NCBI RefSeq assembly: GCF_002483315.1
Contig: NZ_DLHR01000019.1
Span: forward strand, 1-64,000
Reading direction: 5' to 3'
Source of the DNA: Flavobacterium sp. UBA7663
GTDB taxonomy: Bacteria; Bacteroidota; Bacteroidia; Flavobacteriales; Flavobacteriaceae
DNA length: 64,000 bases
Below, one piece after another: positions 19,075 to 27,185 of this stretch; position 1 is the stretch's first letter, and every line of letters starts with the position of its first letter. The position numbers and the translations under genes were made by a program. Under the pieces are notes generated by a model. The model saw only the letters and a program-made list of their open reading frames with translations. It was not told where the DNA came from and did no database searches.

Positions 19075-19091
19075 CTTAATTGTTATCCTTT
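19066..19091. terminator. Bidirectional terminator overlapping two convergent gene ends
   Basis: A perfect 10-base stem (AAAGGATAAC / GTTATCCTTT) with loop TTAATT spans the ends of olsF and the M48 protease gene. The olsF stop lies in the stem and the M48 stop in the loop. A T-rich tract follows on the plus strand; the minus side is also pyrimidine-rich but weaker. Confidence 0.75.
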
Positions 19092-19870
19092 ATTTTTTGT
19101 TGAAAATCTTCCCAAGCTTCTTTAGTTAAAATAGGCTTTGACTTTATTTTTTTACCTTTTAGATAATTCAAAATGGTTTTGGCTCTCGCTTCTGATTCGG
19201 GATGCGTGGAAACCCAATAGGTATATTTGTGTAACTCATTATCAACGGATAATTCGTAAAGAAAATCAGCAAATGGTCTTGGGTCGATATTCGCGTTAAG
19301 CAAATATTTCACGCTTTGCATGTCGGCTTCGGTTTCTAAACTTCTGTCGTAAGCTGATGATGAAAGTGTTTTTAAAATCTCACTTAAAACCGCACCATTT
19401 GAACCCGTTGTAATCGATAATAAAACGGAAAGACCAATTTCTTTCGACAACTTTTTCATCACATGATTACCTTCAATATGAGCAATTTCGTGACCTAAAA
19501 CACCTAATAACGCTTGTTCGTTTTTACAAGCTTTGATTAAACCAGTGTAAACCACCAAATGATTATCAGGCATAGCAAAAGCATTTACTTCATCTTTGTC
19601 AATGATGTGTACTTTTAAACTGTCTCTTTCGATGGCGTTTTCTTTACAGATTGGCAATAATAAGGAATCCAAAGTATTCACAATTGAATCATCAAAAATG
19701 ATGGTTTCTGTATCTTCAATTTCGTTCCAAATGATATCACCTAGTGTTTTTTCAGTTCCTGTTTTGGCTTCTTTTACTTTAAAATGCTTCACAAAATCAA
19801 TTTGCGATAACAACATCCAAACACCAAAAAATAGTGCTACGATAACTAATCCTTTACTTAATACCTTCAT
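19076..19870 (-). CDS. M48-family zinc metalloprotease
   Basis: Protein of 264 residues with an N-terminal membrane helix or uncleaved signal (about 5-25) and an M48 catalytic domain. The zinc site HEIAH lies at about residues 126-130 within LGHEIAHIEGNH, and the third ligand Glu in SLETEADMQSVKYL. Homologues (BepA/LoiP-like) remove misfolded proteins in the envelope. It begins 17 bases inside the preceding gene, so it is in an operon with the three small membrane-protein genes upstream. Confidence 0.9.
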   Translation of the reverse strand: MKVLSKGLVIVALFFGVWMLLSQIDFVKHFKVKEAKTGTEKTLGDIIWNEIEDTETIIFDDSIVNTLDSLLLPICKENAIERDSLKVHIIDKDEVNAFAMPDNHLVVYTGLIKACKNEQALLGVLGHEIAHIEGNHVMKKLSKEIGLSVLLSITTGSNGAVLSEILKTLSSSAYDRSLETEADMQSVKYLLNANIDPRPFADFLYELSVDNELHKYTYWVSTHPESEARAKTILNYLKGKKIKSKPILTKEAWEDFQQKIKDNN

Positions 19871-20300
19871 TCGTTTTGCAAATTAAATTAGTAACATCTC
19901 CAAAAAAGAAGAATTCAGTGTGTTGTCCTTTTCTTACTTTAGTCGCGATAATTAAAGTAAAGAAAAACTCAATTAAGTTAAAAACCACTAACGTAATAAT
20001 GTAAGCAAGGTAGTAATTGGTTGCCTCTCCATCTTGAAAAAGAATAGACATTGTCCACCAAAAACCAGCACTATTGAAGAAAAACAAGCCTAATTGAGAA
20101 ACCAAAGCTTGTGTACAATGCCATTTTACAAACGCCGTACTTTTTCGGTTTCCTAAATAAAAGAAAATACTTGCCATCAAATTTAAAATAGGCAATGGCA
20201 AACCACCAATTACGGCTACTAATGACATCAAATAGCTATTTGATGCACGTTCTAGTTCCGATTCGTGAGGTTGATAATTAAATTTTGCTGTTGTAATCAT
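19854..20300 (-). CDS. DUF4870-like small membrane protein
   Basis: Protein of 148 residues with three to four membrane helices (about 24-48, 68-85, 95-120) and short polar ends. Its pattern (FVKWHCTQAL between helices) resembles DUF4870-type proteins, of unknown function. It overlaps DUF2752 upstream by 4 bases (ATGA) and the M48 gene downstream by 17, so translation is tightly coupled. Confidence 0.75.
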   Translation of the reverse strand: MITTAKFNYQPHESELERASNSYLMSLVAVIGGLPLPILNLMASIFFYLGNRKSTAFVKWHCTQALVSQLGLFFFNSAGFWWTMSILFQDGEATNYYLAYIITLVVFNLIEFFFTLIIATKVRKGQHTEFFFFGDVTNLICKTNEGIK

Positions 20301-20710
20301 AGATTTTTTTTAATGTTCCAAATCCAATTGGCTATTACCAGAACGATAAGTACAATAGCGACTTTTCGTTTTCTGAGTATAGTTTCAATTTTTAAATAAG
20401 CGGTGTAAAAAGTTTCCTTTTTTTGAATGAAATCATAGCTAATCCAAATGGGAGCTACAATCATTATTAGCCCAACAATTATACCAAAAGGATTGATTAA
20501 AATTGCTGAAAGAAAATTTCCGTGTGAAAATTGCATTACAGAACGAGTAGTTCCGCAAGAAGGACAAGGAACAGTGGTTACTTTTTTAAACAAACAAACG
20601 GTAAATTCTTTACTTTGAATTTCGTGTTCGTGTTGCAACGAAAAAAGCAACCAACTATACCCTACAAAACAAGCGAATAAAAGAAATAGATATAGCTTGT
20701 TTTTATTCAT
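20297..20710 (-). CDS. DUF2752 membrane protein
   Basis: Protein of 137 residues with membrane helices at both ends and in the middle and the DUF2752 signature CPSCGTTRS, a Cys pair that may bind metal. Function of the family is unknown. It sits 3 bases after the TM2 gene and overlaps the next gene by 4 bases. TM2 and DUF2752 genes are often neighbours in Bacteroidota, which supports the call. Confidence 0.85.
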   Translation of the reverse strand: MNKNKLYLFLLFACFVGYSWLLFSLQHEHEIQSKEFTVCLFKKVTTVPCPSCGTTRSVMQFSHGNFLSAILINPFGIIVGLIMIVAPIWISYDFIQKKETFYTAYLKIETILRKRKVAIVLIVLVIANWIWNIKKNL

Positions 20711-20713
20711 TTA

Positions 20714-21055
20714 TTAGAACATAAAAGTTCTGTTGAATAATTCCATGTTTTTCTCTTTGGTAGCCCCTTGAATTAAAAACCAATCCACGATAGCCCAAAC
20801 TCCTAAACCACCACAAGTAAGTAGTTTTCCAACTCCCATACCAGTATCACCGATATAGAAACGGTCAATTCCGTAAGCTCCAGCAAAAATTGAAATTAAT
20901 AAAGAAGTTGTTGGGTCTTTAAACTGAAGTGTTTGTACCATTGGCCATTTATCGTCATCCATTTGTAATAAACGTTCTCTGATTGCATTTAATTGATGAC
21001 CTTCGAAAAATTTCGCGTTCGTCATCATGAACATGTCTACTTTTTGTGATTCCAT
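20714..21055 (-). CDS. TM2 domain-containing membrane protein
   Basis: Protein of 113 residues with a polar N-terminal half (about 1-45) and a TM2 domain (about 46-100): two membrane helices joined by a short loop containing GIDRFYIGD, the family hallmark. The role of bacterial TM2 proteins is not established. It is the first gene of the four-gene cluster ending in the M48 protease. No clear TAnnTTTG box was found upstream. Confidence 0.88.
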   Translation of the reverse strand: MESQKVDMFMMTNAKFFEGHQLNAIRERLLQMDDDKWPMVQTLQFKDPTTSLLISIFAGAYGIDRFYIGDTGMGVGKLLTCGGLGVWAIVDWFLIQGATKEKNMELFNRTFMF

Positions 21056-21175
21056 TGTAAAATTGTTTGTTTTAGTTGTCTCCTACTCGTAAGGCTTTTC
21101 GGATGCGCCATAAAATGCTAATATAAAAATATTTTCTTTATTAGTCGACAACAAAGTCAAATGTTACAAACATTA

Positions 21176-22123
21176 TTAATAAATCTTACAAATCTTATCT
21201 ACAATGGTTTGTGCTAATTTTTGATGACTTTCAAAAGTCCAACCCGCAATGTGTGGTGTTAGTAATACATTTTCAGCTTGTAAAAGATATTCAAAAGCGG
21301 CGGGTTTTTCACCTTCAAACAAGGTTTCGAAAGATAGTTTTTCGTATTCCAAAACATCTAAACCGGCGCCTAAAATTTTACCTGATTGTAATGCTTCAAC
21401 CAAATCCGCAGTTACTATTGAATTTCCTCTTGCTGTATTAATCAACCAAAATGGTTTTTTAAATTTATTTATGAAATCCGAATTTACCATTTTATCGGTT
21501 TCGGGTGTCCAAGGTGTGTGCAAACTTAAAACATCAGCTCTTTCTTGAAGTTCGGATAATGGTACTTGAGTTGCATTTTCATTTCCCATATTCGGTAAAA
21601 TATCATGACATAAAACCGTTACATCAAATCCACGTAATTTTTTGGCGAATGATTTCCCCATGTTGCCATAACCGATAATTCCGATAGTTTTTCCTTCTAA
21701 TTCGTGTCCGCGATTGGCTTCTCGTTTCCATTGACCGGATTTTACTTCATTATTGGCTTTGTTTAGATTATTAAAAAGTGATAATAGCATTCCGATAGCG
21801 TGTTCGCCAACTGCATTAGCATTTCCTTCTGGAGCAGCAATTAAATGAATTCCTTTCGTTTTAGCGTAATCACAATCGATACTTTCTAAACCAGCACCAA
21901 CTCTAGCAATGAATTGCAAATTAGTAGCTTTATCTAAAAACGTTTTATCAATTTTAAATCGACTTCTAATGACAATTCCGTGGTAGTTTTCAATTTTGGC
22001 TTCTACTTCTTGTTTGGATGAAGTAAAATCGGCTTCGTTATGAAAACCCGCTTGTTCTAATTGTTCCCAAAGCAAAGGATGATTGCTATCGATGTGAAGT
22101 ATTTTGATTTGTGCTACGTTCAT
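21176..22123 (-). CDS. D-isomer-specific 2-hydroxyacid dehydrogenase
   Basis: NAD-dependent oxidoreductase of 315 residues in the phosphoglycerate-dehydrogenase superfamily. The Rossmann motif GIIGYGNMGKSFA lies near residue 145, INTARGN carries the substrate-binding Arg, and TPHIAGWT contains the catalytic His. It lacks a C-terminal ACT domain, so it could be a short SerA-like enzyme or a glyoxylate/hydroxypyruvate reductase; sequence alone does not decide. It stands alone, 53 bases from its neighbours. Confidence 0.9.
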   Translation of the reverse strand: MNVAQIKILHIDSNHPLLWEQLEQAGFHNEADFTSSKQEVEAKIENYHGIVIRSRFKIDKTFLDKATNLQFIARVGAGLESIDCDYAKTKGIHLIAAPEGNANAVGEHAIGMLLSLFNNLNKANNEVKSGQWKREANRGHELEGKTIGIIGYGNMGKSFAKKLRGFDVTVLCHDILPNMGNENATQVPLSELQERADVLSLHTPWTPETDKMVNSDFINKFKKPFWLINTARGNSIVTADLVEALQSGKILGAGLDVLEYEKLSFETLFEGEKPAAFEYLLQAENVLLTPHIAGWTFESHQKLAQTIVDKICKIY

Positions 22124-22170
22124 GATTTTCTATTGAAATATAAAAGTACAAGAAATTATGATTCAAAAAA

Positions 22171-22193
22171 AATGAGGCCATTTAGACCTCATT
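22171..22193 (-). terminator. Terminator at the end of the envelope operon
   Basis: On the minus strand AATGAGG and CCTCATT form a 7-base stem with a 9-base loop followed by eight T residues, seven bases past the stop codon of the EnvC-like gene. This is a classic rho-independent terminator closing the operon that starts at 28646. Confidence 0.88.
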
Positions 22194-22199
22194 TTCATT

Positions 22200-23435
22200 T
22201 TATAAGTTTAACCAAGATTCTGGATTTAGTGTTGTTGTGTTTTGTAATACTAAAAACTTAATTACCGCACTTCCAGAAGAATCGGTATGGATTTTTCCGA
22301 TATTTTGTTTGATTGTCACTTTTTGACCTTTGCTTACGCTAACAGAAGATAAATTCAAATAAACAGTAATAAAATCTCCATGCTGAATATAAACTGCTTT
22401 GTTGTTTGCCGAAATTACTTGAACTTGCAACACTTCGCCACCAAAAACAGCTCTTGCCGAAGCACCTGGTTTTGTAGAAATTTCAACACCACTGTTATGA
22501 ATGGTTAAATTTTTATGAACTGGATGCGGTTGATCGCCATGTTTTAATGAAATATAACCATCAACAACCGGCCAAGGCAATTTACCTTTATTGGCTTTAA
22601 AATTATCTGAAACTACTTTTCCTTCAGCAGATAACACAAATTTTGATGCAGCCGTTGTTCCTGCTTTTGGAGCTGTTGTTCCTGTTTTTGCAGCATTTCG
22701 TTTATTAGCAGCAGCAATTTCTGCGGCAATTAATTTTTTGATTTTCGCATCAATATCTTTTGCTTCTTTTTGCTTTTTGCTAATTTCAGCCGATATTTTC
22801 TTTTTGTCTTTTTGAATTAGTTTTGCTAAACGCTCTTGTTCTTGCTTCTCTTTTTCTAACTCTTGCTTTTCTTTTTCAGTTTGAGCTAAAACAACTTCTT
22901 TTTCTTTTTTACTTTCCGATAATCGTTTTTCAGCGACTACTAGTTTGTTTTGTTTATCCTTGATTTCTTCCCCTTGCATTTTTCTAAATCCTGCATATTG
23001 TTTCATATACTGAATTCGTTTATATGCTTGAAGAAAATTTTCTGCTGAAAGTACAAACATAATTCTACTTTGCTCGTTTCGGCTTTTGTATGATTTTACA
23101 ATCATTTTTTCGTAATCTTCTTTCAATACTTTTAATTCTCTATTTAACTTGTTCATTTCTAACTGTGTTAAATAGATTTCGTCACTTAATAAACGCGTTT
23201 GCTTTGCCGTTGTATTGAGTAATTTTTGACGTAATTGAATCAAGTTTTTTTGCTGACTAATCTGTTTTAAAACCGATTTTTCTTTCTTTTTTTCAGCTTC
23301 TAAACGTGCTTTATTTTCTGAAATTTCTTTCAGAATTTGTGCTTTGCGCTCTTCTAACTTTTGCTGTTCAGAAGGTTGGGCAAAACATAGGCTTGTAATA
23401 AAAAAGAAAAATAGGATTTTAATGAATTGGTTCAT
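22200..23435 (-). CDS. EnvC-like murein hydrolase activator (degenerate M23 domain)
   Basis: Protein of 411 residues: signal peptide (about 1-19), a very long coiled coil (about 20-245) and a C-terminal LytM/M23 fold (about 290-408). The usual zinc ligands are missing: H-x3-D is replaced by SGVEI near residue 315, the Y-x-H position reads YLNL near 358, and the H-x-H is replaced by VIKF near 391. As in EnvC, it therefore probably activates cell-wall amidases during division rather than cutting peptidoglycan itself. A TACCTTTG box lies 17 bases upstream. It is the last gene of the minus-strand envelope cluster. Confidence 0.9.
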   Translation of the reverse strand: MNQFIKILFFFFITSLCFAQPSEQQKLEERKAQILKEISENKARLEAEKKKEKSVLKQISQQKNLIQLRQKLLNTTAKQTRLLSDEIYLTQLEMNKLNRELKVLKEDYEKMIVKSYKSRNEQSRIMFVLSAENFLQAYKRIQYMKQYAGFRKMQGEEIKDKQNKLVVAEKRLSESKKEKEVVLAQTEKEKQELEKEKQEQERLAKLIQKDKKKISAEISKKQKEAKDIDAKIKKLIAAEIAAANKRNAAKTGTTAPKAGTTAASKFVLSAEGKVVSDNFKANKGKLPWPVVDGYISLKHGDQPHPVHKNLTIHNSGVEISTKPGASARAVFGGEVLQVQVISANNKAVYIQHGDFITVYLNLSSVSVSKGQKVTIKQNIGKIHTDSSGSAVIKFLVLQNTTTLNPESWLNL

Positions 23436-23451
23436 GCAACAAGGATTTTTA

Positions 23452-23459
23452 CAAAGGTA
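23452..23459 (-). promoter_or_regulatory. Putative internal promoter -7 box before the EnvC-like gene
   Basis: TACCTTTG on the minus strand matches TAnnTTTG, 17 bases before the ATG. It may give the last gene of the operon its own transcript. No spaced TTG is visible. Confidence 0.4.
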
Positions 23460-23481
23460 GTTTTTTTACTTAAATAAAAAA

Positions 23482-24246
23482 TTAATTGATTTCAACTGCG
23501 GTGTAACCACTAGGCACCGAATAAGGATAACTCAAATTCTCATTAAATGTTGTGTTCTTATACTCAATATCGATAGTCACTTTGTCTTTCTGTTCCGCTT
23601 TAATATTGATTTCATTTGGTAAAAACATTCCTTTTTCTTCTTTGAACGAAGGATAACGAATTTCTAAATTTCGGTTTTTACTTGCTTGAGTTATTGTTTC
23701 TTTTTTTAATAAATAATTAGCGCCTTCAAAATAAAATTCTTTGGAAACATCAGCATTCGTAGGTAAAGACAACTTGAACATTTTATCCACCACTTCTGAA
23801 ATCCACTTATCTTTTGTTAAATCGTCAATTGATTTTCCAAGAAATAAATTCTGTACTTTATTGAAATCTAAGTCGGTTCCTAACCAATTGCTTAACATAC
23901 TGAAATCGCCTTCAAAATATGTGTTATTTATCTTTTCGTAATAGCTCACTTTTGTTGGAGTTATCATCGCTTTTGCCATTGGAATTCCGAAAAACTTAAT
24001 GTTTATCCAGATGATTTCATCTTTTTTAATTCGAATATCGGCATTCATAGAATGAGATTGTTTCTCATCTTCGTATTTAGCGTTTGCTCTGATATTTAGC
24101 GTAGTAAAATCGTGTTCATTTTTATAATGACCTTTGATTACTTTTGAAACTTCGGTATTTTCATTTGCGGCGGCTGTAGCAACGGCTTGCTTAGATTTAC
24201 ATCCGATTAAAAAAACGACTAAAAAGGCTGATAGTATTGACTTCAT
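23482..24246 (-). CDS. DUF4292 lipoprotein
   Basis: Protein of 254 residues with a lipoprotein signal (Cys16 in LIGC) and a mature domain of alternating beta strands that resembles LolA/LolB-type half barrels, as in DUF4292. A role in lipoprotein or lipid handling at the outer membrane has been considered for such folds but is not shown here. Its ATG directly abuts the stop of the TPR gene upstream, and the EnvC-like gene follows, an order conserved in Flavobacteriia as far as I recall. Confidence 0.85.
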   Translation of the reverse strand: MKSILSAFLVVFLIGCKSKQAVATAAANENTEVSKVIKGHYKNEHDFTTLNIRANAKYEDEKQSHSMNADIRIKKDEIIWINIKFFGIPMAKAMITPTKVSYYEKINNTYFEGDFSMLSNWLGTDLDFNKVQNLFLGKSIDDLTKDKWISEVVDKMFKLSLPTNADVSKEFYFEGANYLLKKETITQASKNRNLEIRYPSFKEEKGMFLPNEINIKAEQKDKVTIDIEYKNTTFNENLSYPYSVPSGYTAVEIN

Positions 24247-25614
24247 TTATTTTTGTAATTGCTTTAATTTGTTGGTGTACACTTCTTTTTTAACCTTGTC
24301 ATTCAAATTCTCGCAACTGATAATTAATTGTTTGTAAAAATTAACATTGAAACGATTGTTGTAAATTCCAGATTCTGTAGGATTAAACTCAACTACAAAA
24401 TCCAAGCCGTTTTCTAAAATGTTCTTTGCTTTTTTATATTCTCTAAGTTGATTGTACCCTAAACCAGCATAAAAATAGAACCCAACTTGTGTTGGAAATG
24501 ACTCCAAATATTCTTCTGCTTTTTTGGTTACCAATTGAAAATCTTGCTTCTGAATTAACACTTCTAAGTACAATTCCATCGCTTCAACATCATCAGAATT
24601 CTTTTTGATTCCTTTATCAAAATATTTCGAAGCATTTTCTAAATCGTTCTTTTTCCAGAAAAATTTGGCAACTTCTTTAGCTACATTAATTTCTCTATCG
24701 TTATCAAAATAAGGAATTGCTTTGTCAAGATCTTTCAGAAATGTTGGGTTTTTTACAGCAAAAATTAAAAATTCATTAAAAACGCGATGTTTGATTTTTA
24801 AATCCATTCTATCGTTATCCAAAACTTTAAACATAGATTTTGACGCATTCGTTCCATCGTTATTATTCAAATGAAATTTCACTAAACTTACATGTGCCCA
24901 ATCGGAATTTGGGATTTCTTTTTCCAATTGTTTTGCCACTTCAAAAGCTTTGTCTTCCTGATTGAAACTCGAGTATAAAACTATTAAGTCGATGTAATTC
25001 TGTTCGTCTTTTGGATTCTTTTTAATTGCTTCTTCTAATTGTTCTTTTTGTGGTTTTGTATAAGCATTTGATTCTTGAATCTTCAATTTATAGTATTCCA
25101 TTGTACTGGTCAACTTGGATTTCGATTCCATGTCTTTCAACAATTCTAACGCTTTTCCATGTTGGTTGGTATTCATGTAAAGCGAAACCAAATCTTCTTT
25201 CATGTTAGTATCAAACTCAATTAATTTTTCTACAATCGGAATCGATTTTTGATAATCTTTAGTTTGATAATACACGTCGTACAATCCGTTCCAATACCAA
25301 CGTTGTTTGTTGTCTAACTCAACTGCTTTTTTGAAAGCACTTTCGGCATCAACATAATTTTTTAGGCTCAAATAATTTTTGCCTAATTCATATTGAAAAG
25401 CCGCATTTTTTGAATCTTTTTCAATACATTTTTGAATTGCCACAATAGCTTTATCGTAATTTTCGATGCCGCGTTGTTTTACAGCTTCGTAAAAATTATT
25501 CTCCAATTGGTCGTCCACCAAAGCAATCGCATCGGGATTATCTTGCGCAAACAAGTGATTCCCAAAACTAAAAAGCAGGAACGCCAAAAAAGCTATGTGT
25601 TTTCTTTTTATCAT
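24247..25614 (-). CDS. TPR-repeat exported protein
   Basis: Protein of 455 residues with a signal peptide (about 1-23) and TPR motifs over most of its length (for example FQYELGKNYLSLKNYVDAESAFKKA-type repeats near 75-110 and GLGYNQLREYKKAKNIL near 400). Probably a periplasmic scaffold. It abuts genes on both sides without gaps, so it is cotranscribed and likely works with the DUF4292 lipoprotein or the nucleotidyltransferase next door. No catalytic motif. Confidence 0.87.
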   Translation of the reverse strand: MIKRKHIAFLAFLLFSFGNHLFAQDNPDAIALVDDQLENNFYEAVKQRGIENYDKAIVAIQKCIEKDSKNAAFQYELGKNYLSLKNYVDAESAFKKAVELDNKQRWYWNGLYDVYYQTKDYQKSIPIVEKLIEFDTNMKEDLVSLYMNTNQHGKALELLKDMESKSKLTSTMEYYKLKIQESNAYTKPQKEQLEEAIKKNPKDEQNYIDLIVLYSSFNQEDKAFEVAKQLEKEIPNSDWAHVSLVKFHLNNNDGTNASKSMFKVLDNDRMDLKIKHRVFNEFLIFAVKNPTFLKDLDKAIPYFDNDREINVAKEVAKFFWKKNDLENASKYFDKGIKKNSDDVEAMELYLEVLIQKQDFQLVTKKAEEYLESFPTQVGFYFYAGLGYNQLREYKKAKNILENGLDFVVEFNPTESGIYNNRFNVNFYKQLIISCENLNDKVKKEVYTNKLKQLQK

Positions 25615-26625
25615 CTATTCTAAAACCGAATAATCTCCGATACTAATACTTGTAAAATTGCCATCAAAACTAGCATGATTCCCTATCATAGCGTTGTCTA
25701 ATTTGGCATTTTTGATATGTGCGTGTGTTTGAATCAAGCTATTTTTTATGGTTGAATCAATTACGTGACACCCTTTTCCTAATGAAACATTTGGACCAAC
25801 GGTTGTATTAATCAACACCACATCTTCACCAATGTAACATGGTGGAATAATAGTTGAATTTTCTAACTTCACATCAGCAGCAACTAAATTTTCGCCATCG
25901 TTATGTAAAAAACCTAACATTCTCGTGTTGGTTTCCACTGTAACATCTTTGTTTCCGCAATCCATCCATTCGTCCACTTTACCTGGTACAAATTTCATGC
26001 CTTTTGCCATCATTTGTTTAATACCATCGTTAATTTGGTATTCGCCACCATGAATAATGTTATTATCAAGTACCGATTGCAATTCGTTTTTCAAAACAGC
26101 AATATCTTTAAAATAGTAAATTCCAATAACCGCTAAATCGGATACGAATTCTTTTGGTTTTTCTACCAATTCGATAATTTCTCCATTAGCATCTAAGTTT
26201 ACCACACCAAAAGCTTCAGGTTGATCGACTTGTTTTACCCAAATTACGCTATCGGCAGAAGTATCCAAATCAAAATCCGCACGAATTAATGTATCTGCAT
26301 AAGCAATAACAGCTGGACCACTCAAAGAATCTTTGGCGCACATAATCGCGTGACCTGTTCCTAAGGCTTCGTTTTGATAATAAATAGTTCCTTTTGCACC
26401 TAATTTTTGAGCAATGGCAATTAAATCTTCTTCTACTTTTTTACCAAAACTCTCGTGAATAATAAACGCAACTTCGTCTATTTTCTGATTTAAAACTCCG
26501 GCAATATCTTCCACTAATCTGTGAACTATTGGTTTTCCAGCTACTGGAATTAATGGTTTTGGAATGGTTAAGGTATGTGGGCGAAGGCGTGAACCACGAC
26601 CTGCCATTGGTACGATTATTTTCAT
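25615..26625 (-). CDS. Sugar-phosphate nucleotidyltransferase with left-handed beta-helix tail
   Basis: Protein of 336 residues. The N-terminal domain (about 1-235) is a nucleotidyltransferase that would join a sugar-1-phosphate to an NTP; it opens with PMAGRGSRLRPHT and has PKPLIPVAGKPIVHR. The C-terminal part (about 245-336) has hexapeptide repeats of a beta-helix, as in GlmU- or RmlA-long-type proteins. Substrate could be glucose-1-P (dTDP or UDP) or a related sugar. It belongs to an envelope operon with a flippase. The gap to dut upstream is entirely filled by the repeat element 26629-26749, which ends three bases before this ATG. Confidence 0.88.
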   Translation of the reverse strand: MKIIVPMAGRGSRLRPHTLTIPKPLIPVAGKPIVHRLVEDIAGVLNQKIDEVAFIIHESFGKKVEEDLIAIAQKLGAKGTIYYQNEALGTGHAIMCAKDSLSGPAVIAYADTLIRADFDLDTSADSVIWVKQVDQPEAFGVVNLDANGEIIELVEKPKEFVSDLAVIGIYYFKDIAVLKNELQSVLDNNIIHGGEYQINDGIKQMMAKGMKFVPGKVDEWMDCGNKDVTVETNTRMLGFLHNDGENLVAADVKLENSTIIPPCYIGEDVVLINTTVGPNVSLGKGCHVIDSTIKNSLIQTHAHIKNAKLDNAMIGNHASFDGNFTSISIGDYSVLE

Positions 26626-26628
26626 GTT

Positions 26629-26749
26629 AGCCCCCTAACCCCCGAAGGGGAATTCCTATTAGGGGTCAATAGGATTTTATTAATTAATTCAATTTATATT
26701 TAACTATTTACACAATTTTGTCAATTCCCCCTTTGGGGGTTAGGGGGCT
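26629..26749. repeat. Inverted-repeat element without a gene (CCCCTAACCCCC word)
   Basis: Left arm 26629-26654 and right arm 26723-26749 are near-perfect inverted copies (26 and 27 bases; one substitution and one extra G). Each arm also contains its own small palindrome (CCCCC-gaa-GGGG). They flank a 68-base A/T-rich core with a further small inverted repeat (CCTATT / AATAGG near 26655-26673). The element starts right after the dut stop and ends just before the next ATG, so it is the whole intergenic gap. I recall similar C-rich words between genes in other Bacteroidota. Confidence 0.85.
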
Positions 26750-27184
26750 TTACTTCACTCCAGTACTACCAAAACCGCCTTCACCTCTTGAAGTTTCTGA
26801 CAATTCAGTTACTTCAAGCCATTCAGCGCGTTCGTGTTTGGCGATGATTAATTGGGCGATGCGTTCTCCGTTTTCGATTACGAAATCTTCATTGGATAAA
26901 TTTACTAAAATCACACCAATTTCTCCACGATAATCGGCATCGACTGTTCCTGGTGAATTTAATACGGTGATTCCTTTTTTGGCTGCTAAACCACTTCTTG
27001 GTCTAACTTGTGCTTCAAAACCGATTGGTAATTCAATGAAAAGTCCGGTTTTTACGATGGTTCTTTCTAATGATTTTAATGTAATTGATTCTGAGATATT
27101 CGCGCGTAAATCCATTCCTGCCGAAGCGATGGTTTCGTAGTTTGGTAACTCGTGATTTGATTTATTGATGATTTTGATTTGCAT
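26750..27184 (-). CDS. dut: dUTP diphosphatase
   Basis: Trimeric dUTPase of 144 residues that hydrolyses dUTP to dUMP and keeps uracil out of DNA. All five motifs are present: AGMDLRA, RPRSGLAAKKG, NSPGTVDADYRGEI, GERIAQLI and the C-terminal P-loop-like RGEGGFGSTG. The length is standard. It lies one base after the flippase stop; presence of dut within an envelope operon is typical of Flavobacteriia. Confidence 0.98.
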   Translation of the reverse strand: MQIKIINKSNHELPNYETIASAGMDLRANISESITLKSLERTIVKTGLFIELPIGFEAQVRPRSGLAAKKGITVLNSPGTVDADYRGEIGVILVNLSNEDFVIENGERIAQLIIAKHERAEWLEVTELSETSRGEGGFGSTGVK

Positions 27185-27185
27185 A

